Below, piece by piece: positions 41,056 to 50,360 of a stretch of 64,000 nt of DNA. Position 1 is the first letter of the stretch. Every line of letters starts with the position of its first letter. The notes below the pieces were generated by a model. It was not told the origin of the DNA, ran no database searches, and was given only the letters and a program-made list of their open reading frames with translations. Location: NCBI GenBank assembly GCA_016748015.1, contig JAAOMT010000201.1, positions 198,336 to 262,335 on the forward strand, written 5' to 3'. The position numbers were made by a program, and so were the translations under genes. The stretch is from Geosiphon pyriformis (lineage: Eukaryota > Glomeromycota > Glomeromycetes > Archaeosporales > Geosiphonaceae).

Positions 41056-43300
41056 ATCTAAAAAGTGGCAGAATCAGAAAACATAGGAGCAAATCATCTA
41101 GAATTCGCAAAATTCTTATTTCAACACTATTGTCAACATTTGGAATTAAATCACAATCACATATCAGTAAAATCAGCTTTCAATTTTTACATCAACAAAA
41201 AAATTGCCTATCTGTTAGGAACACCAGTAAATATTGAATCAGCAAGAGAAGCCTTTTACAGTGAATTAATTCAAAATACCAACCTGCCAACAAATCACAA
41301 TTTCATCTTCATCATCACAGAAATCAACAAAGAAATTGAACACCACATACAGCAAAGATACCCCATTACTTACATGAGCAAAGCCAAAGAAAAACTGCAA
41401 ATACCAGCAGTAACACCCAAAAGAATATAACCATCTACTTGGAAGAAAACAAGAGTTGAGTCCCCAACTATCCATTATACCACTATACACTCAAAAGTGC
41501 CATTAATATTACATCTACCAGTGTGGCCACATCAAACATGACATCAGCATTTGGATGATTCCCATTCCAAAGTAAACAAAAGAAAGCAAAGTTATTAGGA
41601 CCATACAGCATGTATTTTGAAGGATTTAATTCACAATCATTAATGCCATCAGGACTCCGATTGCCACTACCTCCTTCAAATTTCGGAATTTCTAATCCAT
41701 GGGAAGTAATGGAATCAGAAGAAGAGGAAGAAAAAGAAGCTGAAGATCAAGAATTCACTTACCAGAACCCGATCACTGAAAACCTAGAATTTGAAATCCC
41801 AAATTTTCAAATCCAGCAAAATCTAAACCCAGAAAATCTGGAAATTAAAACTCCGAATATTCAGGCACCGCCAACTCAAGATAATCAAAACCCCAATTTA
41901 ATAAATCAACAAAACTTATCTTTAGTAATTGTCATCAATTAACCACCGATTAATCCAATAGCCAAACTCATACAACTGCCACTTCAACTACCACCCCAAC
42001 AACCTGTGCAACAACAACCACTTCAACTACCACTACAACAACCCAACTTAGATTCAATGGTCTACACACCAATCGCAAAACTTGACAATTTTACCAGTGA
42101 AGAGGACAATGCCCAAATATGGCTCAACAACATTGAAAAAGCCATAGTGGTCAATGGATAGAATGATGGAAGAGCCCTTCAAGCAATCTCCTATTTTCTC
42201 AAAGATACTGCTGACTCATGGTATCAGAGCCTAGCCACCAAACCACAAACCTTTAATAAGTTCAAAACAGAATTCTTGAGATACTTTAGTAATAACAATA
42301 GTATCAATTGCTTGACTAACACATTCACCACCATCAAATAAGAGGACACAGAAGCAGTTACCACTTACTTGGGACACTTCCATTGAAATCTGCACCAAAT
42401 TCAGGCAATCCAAGCTGATTACTTTACAGTGCCACAGATCTTGAACCAGTTCATCAGAGGATTGTGCAGTAGCATCTTTTAGCAAGTATATCTAATGCAT
42501 CCAGTAGACCTCCCAACCATTATCACTTATGCCAGAGATTTTGAAGCAGCCGAGCTAGAAGCCAATCACACCCAAGCTGTAAATTTAGTGATAAATGAAT
42601 CATCTGACTTGGATTCTAAACTAAAACAATTCAGTGATACAATCAATCAGAAACTAGAGGGATACTTAGCTGACAATTGTGCAATCTATTAACCACCACA
42701 ACAACACAATAATTCAGGAAACACAAATTATTTCCAAAATCAGCTGCATCTATCAACATCATCATCATTGTTACCCAATCAGCCATGACAGCCAGAAACG
42801 TGTGTTTGCCACAACTGTGGTAAACAAAGTCACATTAGAGCTAACTGTCAATTTTATAGCAACAATCTACAATCAGGAAATCAATATCGAAACCCTGATC
42901 GCAGATTTCAGACTCAGAATTACTACCCAAATCAAGACCAATATCAAACCACTTACCTGCCAATAACACAGCAACCAATCTATCAACTGTCAGTATATTA
43001 ACCTCCAATTTATCAACCACAGCCACTGGTAATTTATCAGCCACAGCCCCAAATAATTTATCAGCCCCAACAACCAATTCAAACACCACTCCAAAACCCC
43101 ACTCAAATGACATTAGGAAACCCAAAACCTAGAATTACTCAAAACTGGAGATTGGCAATAGTTGTTCATCAACTAATCTCCAGCTCCTCTCACCAACTAT
43201 CAGGCTTTTAACAGCAGAATCCGGGTACTGGTTCCACCCAAAACCCGAATTTCCAGAACTATTTAAGTCTCCTGGTTATCCCAGAAGATGCCACCACCAA
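41056..43300 (+). pseudogene. Gag, element E
   Basis: The conserved start is GTG GCA GAA (VAESENIGANHLEFAKFLF), open to 41430 with HISVKSAFNFYINKKIAYLL. Next comes a Pro/acidic region (41610-41942, GISNPWEVMESEEEEEKEAE) and a Gln/Pro stretch (41980-42050). The Retrotrans_gag core is at 42070-42690 (KLDNFTSEEDNAQIWLNNIE, SWYQSLATKPQTFNKFKTEF, ARDFEAAELEANHTQAVNLV). The CCHC knuckle CHNCGKQSHIRANC is at 42807-42848, followed by a Pro/Gln/Tyr-rich tail. Stops include TAA for CAA and TGA for CGA. Gag forms the particle. Confidence 0.88.
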
Positions 43301-43860
43301 CAACTTGGAATCCAACCCACCTCAAACAACACTCACCAACAATATTCCACCAGCAATGGTCACCGAAAATGAATCTCTCGCAGCCATTTTTCCTTTTGAA
43401 TTAGAGAAAACCATCAACTCACCTTTGTTCAGTAAAGCAGCACTTGAGAAGAAACCCATTACTACAATGTACACTAATGCAAAAATTGATGGTCACTTTA
43501 TTAAACTGATCTTAGATAGTGGATTAGCTGGCAGCATTATCACAAGACAATTCATGGATCAATTAGGTCGCCAAACTGATTGCGCTGTCAGTGCTAGGAT
43601 TATTACAGCCAATGAAATAACCAAAACACCCATTGGAGAGATTGATGATTTTCCCATAGAAGTCAATAGCATCATAGTACCAATCAAAATACTTATTATG
43701 GAAGCCACTTAATACCAAGCACTCATTGGGAATGACTGGTTGTCTACAACCAACATAACCCTAGATTGGAACACCCAAGAGCTCCAGCTTAGCCAGAACA
43801 GTCAACACACAGATACCAGTCACATGCGGCCACTTCAAGCCCATCACCACACCATCAACA
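43301..43860 (+). pseudogene. Retropepsin-like protease, element E
   Basis: Open 43305-43712: NNIPPAMVTENESLAAIFPF, TTMYTNAKIDGHFIKLILDS, then GLAGSIITRQ with the active site D-S-G intact. MDQLGRQTDCAVSARIITAN, IGEIDDFPIEVNSIIVPIKI and, after one TAA for Gln, YQALIGNDWLSTTNITLDWN follow. It is the only family A protease here with an unaltered D-S-G triplet. About 140 residues is normal for the family. Confidence 0.88.
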
Positions 43861-44216
43861 CCACTTATCAAATTCGAGGAAGAAAAAGCGAAACCCACTT
43901 GGAAAGCATACCAAGTCTTGTGGGCCGATGTCAATTACAATGAACTGCTGCCAATACTTGCCTGGGACAACAATGACAACAGAAAAAAGAAACAAAGAGA
44001 AAAACCTACCTGAGAAGCCACCATCGACACTTGGACCAACAACAACCAAAGTGAGATGCCACCAATTCTAAATTAGAAAAAAAAGAACAAGGAAAAAGGG
44101 AAAGGAAGGGAAGAAAACATACCTAAAGAAACCACCACTGCAGAAGAAATAACTAGTGGCTGGGAAAGGGAATACTCACGTGAACCAATAAAAGAGCTGC
44201 CATATATACCTTTCAA
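43861..44216 (+). pseudogene. Charged linker between protease and Cys module 1, element E
   Basis: It contains the IKFEEEKAKPTWKAYQVLWA-type and NYNELLPILAWDNNDNRKK-type segments also seen in A2, followed by Lys/Glu-rich sequence (44090-44140) and TTTAEEITSGWEREYSREPI leading into module 1. No domain is recognised. Confidence 0.65.
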
Positions 44217-44490
44217 ATACAAAGACTGTAGAAAGAAACTGTTCTCAATGGAAGCTTGGGTAGTGCCAGATGAAGACTACTGGATGTGAACCCATTACTA
44301 TTGCAAGCCCTGCCATAGAAAACAATATAGCTACCCAAAAAGACAAGGCAAGTGAAACAACAAACCATGTCTCACTTGTGACAAACAATTACTCAACAAA
44401 GGAATATGGAATAACATTCCTGGTCAAAGAGGAATGTGCGACACTTCATGTCAATACATGATCCTTATCAGCAATTGGGTGAGTTGTGGT
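44217..44490 (+). pseudogene. Cys-rich module 1, element E
   Basis: It reads YKDCRKKLFSMEAWVVPDED, then YYCKPCHRKQ, KPCLTCDKQLLNKGIWNNIP and GMCDTSCQYMILISNWVSCG. Seven of the eight paired Cys positions are kept (the first CxxC has one Cys). Two in-frame stops replace Trp codons. The block order and the CLTC and CQYxxLI signatures are also present in family B (55690-55960), so the module predates the split of the two families. A zinc-binding role in packaging or integration-site choice is possible but is inference. Confidence 0.78.
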
Positions 44491-45117
44491 ATACCCATCA
44501 CAGCAGCATGGCACTGAGCTATATTCTGCCTAGACGACTATCCACACAACAAGAATGAGATCTGGCGAATAGCCAATATCAAAGTAGAAGGTACTTCACC
44601 CAGTGAAATTCTGAAGATCAAGAATAGCTCTTCAGAACCAACAGATATTGTTTTGGTTCTTAACTCAAACTCCTTTATCGACTTAGAAAACAGCCCAGAA
44701 GAATTCCATAAACACTATCAAAATTTAGCACTCACGAGAGAAGAGCAAGAACAATGCTTAGAAAAAATCAACACCCGATTATGTGATCACTGTTTGATTC
44801 CATGTGATTTCCAATTCTGTAATGATTGTGATCTCATCTACAATCTACCACCATGTATGATCTACACAATCTCTGAAGAAGAAGAACCAATCAACAGCTG
44901 TGCATCAGAATTGGAATCGAGTTCCAACTCTGATTCAAACTTCAACAACAATGATAACGAAAATAACAGTTCCAGCTCCGTTCAAAATGGCTATAACAAT
45001 GACAATGATTCCAACTCAGATTCAAACTCCGATTCAAACTACGAACAATATATCACACTCTCTGACCTCACCAAAGAGTAAGAACTGAAATAGTTCAGTA
45101 ATAATAGTGAAGATATC
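44491..45117 (+). pseudogene. Intermodule segment, Cys module 2 and acidic spacer, element E
   Basis: KVEGTSPSEILKIKNSSEPT, then open from 44653: SPEEFHKHYQNLALTREEQE, the Cys module CDHCLIPCDFQFCNDCD (44782-44834), PPCMIYTISEEEEPINSC and a spacer of repeated NSDSNSDSN-like residues. It ends in LSDLTKE, a stop, and the dUTPase. The module-2 pattern C-x2-C-x3-C-x5-C-x2-C is complete here. Confidence 0.8.
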
Positions 45118-45609
45118 ATGCCAGAACATGTGCATGATACTGATGCAGGATTTGATCTGAGATATCCAGGAAAAGATGCCATCAAATTGGAACCCTATTT
45201 ATGCACTTGCATCAATCTGAAAATAGCACTGGAAATTCCAACAACAACAATGGTTCAATTAGCATCTAGGAGTAGTTTAGCAAAAAAGGGAATAAACATC
45301 AGAAGAAGAATAATTGATGCAGAATATGTAGGAAATATCATTGCTATGCTACAAAATGACTCAAAAAAGGCCTATGTTATAGAGCCAAATGAAAAAATAG
45401 CACAGGCAATATTCCTGCCTCTGGTAAAAATAGCTCAGTTAGTTTCAGTGGGAAATAGGAAAGAATTAGAGATAACAGCAAGAGGGATACAGAGATTTGG
45501 ATCAATGGGTAGAATAGATGTACCAGTCAATATAGTGAAGGAAGAAATTATTGGCCAAGGAGAAATTATCTCAACTGGTCAAACAATTTTCATTCCACCA
45601 TATAGCTAA
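45118..45609 (+). CDS. dUTPase domain, element E (best preserved)
   Basis: 163 uninterrupted codons. Motif 1 is DAGFDLRYPGKDAI (canonical). Motif 2 is LASRSSLAKKGI. Motif 3 is RRIIDAEYVGNI, with the catalytic Asp. Motif 4 is IEPNEKIAQAIFLPL. Motif 5 is RGIQRFGSMGR (P-loop-like GFGSTG altered at two places). The family would bind dUTP at trimer interfaces and hydrolyse it to dUMP. It sits between Cys module 2 and the pre-RT linker and is probably released from, or active within, the Pol polyprotein. Whether this copy is active is unknown; the changes in motif 5 argue against full activity. The start shown is the conserved MPEHVHD at the domain edge, not a proven initiation site. Confidence 0.92.
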   Translation: MPEHVHDTDAGFDLRYPGKDAIKLEPYLCTCINLKIALEIPTTTMVQLASRSSLAKKGINIRRRIIDAEYVGNIIAMLQNDSKKAYVIEPNEKIAQAIFLPLVKIAQLVSVGNRKELEITARGIQRFGSMGRIDVPVNIVKEEIIGQGEIISTGQTIFIPPYS

Positions 45610-46080
45610 TACATATTAGCAATAGAAAGGAGAGAGAAGAAGCAAAAACAGATTTTTGAAGCAGAAGCAACCCTTTGTGAATCAGGAGAAATTGGACTTA
45701 TCAATCTATACATACCAGCCAAGAGCCATAACCATATTAAAATTCCCATCTACAACAACACCGAAAATGTTGTAGAGATACTGGAAGGAACCACTTTTAG
45801 ATATTTAATCACAGAAATTGAAGATCAAGCACCAAGCAGCATTCCAGATTTTCTACAGCTTTGTGGATATGTAGACATTACATCACAAACCATCTACAGA
45901 TGAAATGAATATTATCTATTACAGCCAGAACAATTAGAACAGATGAACATGGAAAATCTAGATCCACTTCAACAGATGCAACTAAAAATGTTACTCAATA
46001 ATTTCAATGACATTTTCACCAGTGAAAACAAATTTGGCAGAACTGATATTATCCAGTATTAGATCAAAACTGGAGATGCA
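45610..46080 (+). pseudogene. Post-dUTPase beta-rich linker, element E
   Basis: After one stop: YILAIERREKKQKQIFEAEA, TLCESGEIGLINLYIPAKSH, IPIYNNTENVVEILEG, IPDFLQLCGYVDITSQTIYR and EQMNMENLDPLQQMQLKMLL, then FGRTDII. It matches A2 (20445-21008). Confidence 0.75.
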
Positions 46081-46870
46081 ATACCAATCAAACAGTAAGC
46101 ATATAGGATACCACCAGTCAGTCATGAAATTATCTGTCAAGAGATCAACTGAATGCTTAACAACGGGTTAATTCAGCCATCAATGAACCCATGGTCATCA
46201 CCAGTAGTATTCGTCCAAAAGAAGAATGGAAAAATCCAATTTTGTGTAAACTACAGGAAACTCAATGGTGTAACTCATGGAGACAACTATCCAACTCCAT
46301 AGATACAAGAACTATTTGATGCTTTCAGTAAAAACAAATGGTTCTCAACATTAGACTTGGATAGTAGTTACTGGCAAGTAGCCATAGATCCAGCCAACAA
46401 AGAAAAAATGGCATTCACCACAAGAGAGAGAAACTTTGAGTTTGAAGTTATGCCATTTGGCTTAACCAATGCTCCAGCTATATTCCAACAGCTAATAGAA
46501 ATTGTGTATACTGGCTTATTGTGAAAATCAGTAGTTGTATACTTGGATAACACTAATGTGTTCTCAAAAACATTTGATGATCATCTAAGTCATCTCCAAC
46601 AAGTATTCAAAAAACTACAACAAGCAGAATTAAAATTGAATACAACAAAGTGTTTTTTTGGCAAAACAGAACTAAAATTCTTGGGACACATAGTTAGCAA
46701 AGATGGCATAAAAACAGATCTGGAGAAAATAGAGATAGTAAAGAACTTTCCAATACCAACCAACATAACCAAGCTAAAATCATTCTTGGGATTTGCAAGT
46801 TATTATAGATGCTTCATAAAGAACTTTTCAAAGATAGCACAACCACTTAATGATCTTCAAACCAAAAATG
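46081..46870 (+). pseudogene. Reverse transcriptase, element E
   Basis: It reads VSHEIICQEIN, NNGLIQPSMNPWSSPVVFVQ, KKNGKIQFCVNYRKLNGVTH, WFSTLDLDSSYWQVAIDPAN, FEFEVMPFGLTNAPAIFQQL and the box VVVYLDNTNVFSKTF, in which the second catalytic Asp is Asn. KCFFGKTELKFLGHIVSKDG and LKSFLGFASYYRCFIKNFSK follow (113 open codons 46543-46884). Stops occur at YPTP-stop-IQ and GLL-stop-K, both TGG to TAG/TGA changes. Confidence 0.9.
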
Positions 46871-47350
46871 CAAAGTATGAATAGACTAAAACCCAGCAAG
46901 AAGCATTTGACATCTTAAAAAGAAAGCTTATTCAAACTTCAGTATTGATTTATCCAGATCATAGTAAACCATTCATTATCACCACTGATGCATTAGGTCA
47001 AGCATTGGAAGCAGTACTATTTCAGAGAGAATTGGATAGAAGAGAACATCCAGTCGCATATACCAGCTGAGGTTTGACTCCAGCCAAAAAGAACTATGGA
47101 ACACCAGAATTAGAACATTTAACAATCTATTGGGCAGTTATGAAATGGAAAAAATACTTGAACCAAAAGTTTGAGGTGTACACAGATCACAAAGGATTGA
47201 CATTACTCTAAAAACAAGAATTTAGAGACAGAAGACAGTCAAGATAGAAAATGGCTCTTTCAACATATACTTATACTATACATTATAAAAAGGGAAAAGA
47301 CAACAAAAATACTGATAGTTTGTCACAAATGAGACAAATCTAAGAACATT
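46871..47350 (+). pseudogene. RNase H domain, element E
   Basis: EAFDILKRKLIQTSVLIYPD, FIITTDALGQALEAVLFQ, VAYTS, NYGTPELEHLTIYWAVMKWK, FEVYTDHKGLTLL and the end KKGKDNKNTDSLSQM. The Asp of TDAL and of YTDHKG are kept. It has stops at about 47070 and 47210. Confidence 0.85.
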
Positions 47351-47600
47351 TCAAACCAAAAATATAACAAAACCAAAACAATACTCACAAAAATATAACA
47401 AAAGATGAATACACAAAAATATTAACAACTTCAACATTATATAAATACTCAACAGTTCAAAGAGAAATTATCTCAACCAGAACAAAAGAGGATCAAACAA
47501 CAATCCAAATATTTTATCACTCACCAAAATATACTTTATCGGAAAAATAGAAAAGATTCAGATCAACCAATCAAAGTAATTACAGAACCAAAAAAGGAGA
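47351..47600 (+). other. RNase H to integrase tether, element E
   Basis: An Asn/Lys/Gln-rich stretch of about 80 residues (NITKPKQYSQKYNK-type, QQFKEKLSQPEQK-type) with stops, as in the other copies. No domain is recognised. It ends in the EPKKETILFNMYSD block that starts integrase. Confidence 0.55.
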
Positions 47601-48710
47601 CAATACTGTTCAACATGTACTCAGATCCAACTGCAAGACATTTTCATAAAGAAGCAACCATGAAAAGAACCAGAAAGAGATACTATTGGCCATCAATGTA
47701 TTCAGACATCATCCAATATGTGCAAAATTGTGATACTTGTCAAAGAAAAGAAGGAACAAGACCCAGCAAACCATTGAGACCAATCAAAGTGGAACAACTA
47801 TTTGACCATATTGGAATCAATTTAGTTGGACTATTGACAATTATCAGCAGAGGCAACAGATATATTGCAGTAGCCATGGACTATCTTACTAAATGGCTAG
47901 AAGCCAAAGCAATTCAAAAAGCAAATGCAGAATCCATTGGCGAATTCGTCCATCAAGATCTGATTTGTTGACATGGATGTCCAAAAGAACTATTATCAGA
48001 CCAAGAAACCCATTTTGTGAATAGAACATTAGCAGAACTAAGCCAAAGATTTGGAATTAAGAGACCACTATTATCACCATACCATCCACAAACCAATGGA
48101 TTAGTTAAAAGATTTAATAAAACATTGTGTAAAACAATAGCAAAACTCAGCCAAGAAAACCAGGATGAATGGAATTTGTTCATATCATCAGTATTATTTG
48201 CTTATTGGACAATAAAGCAAGACACCACACAAGCAATACCATTTGAATTGATATATGGTAGAACAACAACATTACCAGTTGAGATAGAAGTTAACACATA
48301 TCCAACTAAACTAATAACAGAAGAAAATTTCCAAGAAACATTGTTAAGAAGAACATATGACTTAATGAAAACATTAAAAAACAAACAAAAAAGAGCAGCT
48401 GATAACATACAAAAGTCACAAGAAAAACAGAAAGAAAAACATGATAATCAACTACCAAACAAACCAGTTGAATTCAAGATTGGAGACAAAGTACTCTTAC
48501 ATTATACCAAAGTGAAAAAACAATGGAATGGAAAATTTGACACCAAATGGGATAGACCATTTCACATAGAAGAAATTCTAGGGAATGGAGCTTACAAATT
48601 AAGACTGGATAACAAAATCTTAACCAAAGCAGTATATGGAGATCAACTAAAACCATACCACAACATCACACTATCATCCACCAGTAATATTCCACAATTA
48701 GGAGTATAGA
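47601..48710 (+). pseudogene. Integrase, element E
   Basis: It is open in two stretches (47615-47971 and 48017-48709) separated by one stop. The HHCC part is RHFHKEATMKRTRKRYYWPS with CDTCQRK. The catalytic core has HIGINLVGLL, where the first Asp (GIDLV elsewhere) is Asn, LLSDQETHFVN (second Asp, about 47997), and QTNGLVKRFNKTL (Glu to Lys, about 48105). The C-terminus has FKIGDKVLLHYTKVKKQWNG and a GPY/F-like KWDRPFHIEEILGNGAYKLR. No chromodomain follows; instead there is a DQLKPYHNI segment leading to the 3' ORF. Two of three catalytic residues are lost by G-to-A changes. Confidence 0.9.
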
Positions 48711-49469
48711 AGATACTAGTCCAACCAGAGGAGATTCCACAAGATTTGGAACCAATTATTATCATTGACAACAACATGTTAAATTAATCTATCAAAATAA
48801 TATATAAAGACATAGTAGACGTGACAAGAAATATCAAAAAAATGGAAATTACAGATAACATCTACTCATTAGCACAACAACTCTTTCAATTGATTCAACA
48901 CCAAAAGATAGAAATTACAATTAATCAACAAACCATCCGATATCAAGACACTAAAAAGACATCACCACATAGAACACAAAAAAAAACAGAAAATACCATT
49001 GACAAAATTATTGTGAAAGTAAAATTAGCAATAAAAGAATCGACAAAAGTGTAACTATACCAAGAGTTGACTAAAGAAACTTGAAATTGGTGGATACAAC
49101 AATTTCCAAGAAACTATTGTTATTTTTACTTGGAACAACACGTGAATATTCAGAATCTATATATGGATAAAACAAAGCAATTATTCGACACAAAAATACT
49201 ACAACAATTAGAACATTTTGTAGAAAAGAACAACTTATCCACACAGGCCCGAGCCATATACCAAATACACACAGCATTTTAGGATTGACCAGAAATTTTA
49301 CTCAACAAAGCAATAGATATGGTTACCAGTAATCAATTAGGAAAGATCACCAATGCTCAATTTGAAAAATTATAGACTCAAATAACACAAGTAATTCTCG
49401 AAAATAAAATTCAGGAAATACTTCAAGAAGGGGAATTAACAGAGTTAGATTTTGACAGAGCTCAATATT
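48711..49469 (+). pseudogene. 3' accessory ORF, element E
   Basis: It lies downstream of integrase: EPIIIIDNNML, RNIKKMEITDNIYSLAQQLF, QHQKIEITINQQTIRYQD, KIIVKVKLAIKESTKV (48821-49054 open). WWIQQFPRNYCYFYLEQHVN, IQNLYMDKTKQLFDTKILQQ, LEHFVEKNNLSTQARAIYQI, ITNAQFEKL and the end LDFDRAQY-stop follow. It is about 220 residues if unbroken. There is no zinc, membrane or enzymatic motif, and it is predicted mostly helical from composition. The function is unknown; retention in every family A and B copy suggests it matters for the element. Confidence 0.8.
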
Positions 49470-49484
49470 AAAAGGAAAGAATAA
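49470..49484 (+). other. Polypurine tract of E
   Basis: AAAAGGAAAGAATAA directly before the 3' LTR, overlapping the 3' ORF stop codon. Confidence 0.87.
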
Positions 49485-50356
49485 TGTTACTTATAGAAAT
49501 ATAGGAAATATATATTAGCATAGTTATTAACCAATTAGAAGTAAACGTAGTAAAATGTAAAATTCCAGGATTCCTTTCAGGAATTGCAGGATTTCAGAAA
49601 TTACAGAATTCTTACAAGGAATTGCAGGATTCCAGAATTCCAAGATTTCTCTCAAAGGAATTGCAGAATTCCAAGAATCCCAGGATTCCTGTTGTAAAGA
49701 ATTGAGAAATTGAGGAATCTCAATTATGTATATATAGCAGTAGGATTAGAAGCTAAAAAGACAGAGCTCTCAGTTTAAATTTCATCTGGACAACTTTCCA
49801 AAACCACAAATAAATAACTGTTTGTTATCTCAAATTTATTATCACTATCAACACTTTATGTTAATAGTAATTGATACTTAACCCTACTGGAACAATAGCT
49901 CTTGATCACAGCTATTAATGGAATACTAACTTGCAAATCACTTTGGCTTATTTTTTTTTTTTCTTTATTTTCTTTTTTTTTCTTTATTTCTTGCCTTGAT
50001 TTTATTGTTGTTTACTAACTCTATTGAAAATTAATGCATGGGGTACTGATGTTAGGATAAACATAACTGGTAAAAGACCCAGAAATAAGGGTAGAACACT
50101 CGATTGAGGATAGCTTATCAGGAGGAATACTGGCCATCAAGCTGAGAAAGAAATTGATGAAACTGCGGTTTTAGAAAGCTATAGATAAAACTATTACCAT
50201 TGAATCTCTGTTCATTATACAAAGAACTCAACCAAACTCTTCAGATACAAACTCTTCAGACACAAACCTTCAAATCACTATTAACTGCAACTAGATTTGA
50301 GCACCAAGTTATGGATTTGTTATTTAATCCAACACCAGAAATAGTCACCTGTAACA
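49485..50356 (+). repeat. 3' LTR of E
   Basis: 872 bp from TGTTACTTATAG to CTGTAACA. TATATATA lies at 49729-49736. Hairpin 1 at 49845-49867 has the usual loop orientation (CTTTA), unlike the 5' LTR. Confidence 0.94.
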
Positions 50357-50360
50357 GCTG

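Larger units (their letters stand above)
40141..50356 (+). mobile_element. Element E: full-length family A Ty3/gypsy retrotransposon
   Basis: A 10216-bp insertion flanked by perfect GCTG duplications (40137-40140 and 50357-50360); G reads through when E is removed. Both LTRs (864 and 872 bp), the primer site, gag, protease, Cys modules, spacer, dUTPase, linker, RT, RNase H, integrase, 3' ORF and polypurine tract are all present in order. In the first 80 positions of the two LTRs I count nine differences, all transitions. It is broken by scattered stops; key losses are RT YLDD to YLDN and integrase Glu to Lys. Confidence 0.96.

Noticed and set aside
41610-41942. Stand-alone acidic protein gene
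   Set aside because: It is the acidic/proline region inside gag of E, between the N-terminal domain and the Retrotrans_gag core, with the same position in A2, C and D.
48530-48650. Chromodomain at the integrase end
   Set aside because: The C-terminus shows only the GPY/F-like KW(D/x)xPFHIEEILG block; no chromodomain aromatic pattern follows before the accessory ORF.
48711-49469. 3' ORF as an envelope-like gene of an errantivirus type
   Set aside because: There is no signal peptide, transmembrane segment, Cys pattern or cleavage site; the protein is charged, Gln-rich and helical.
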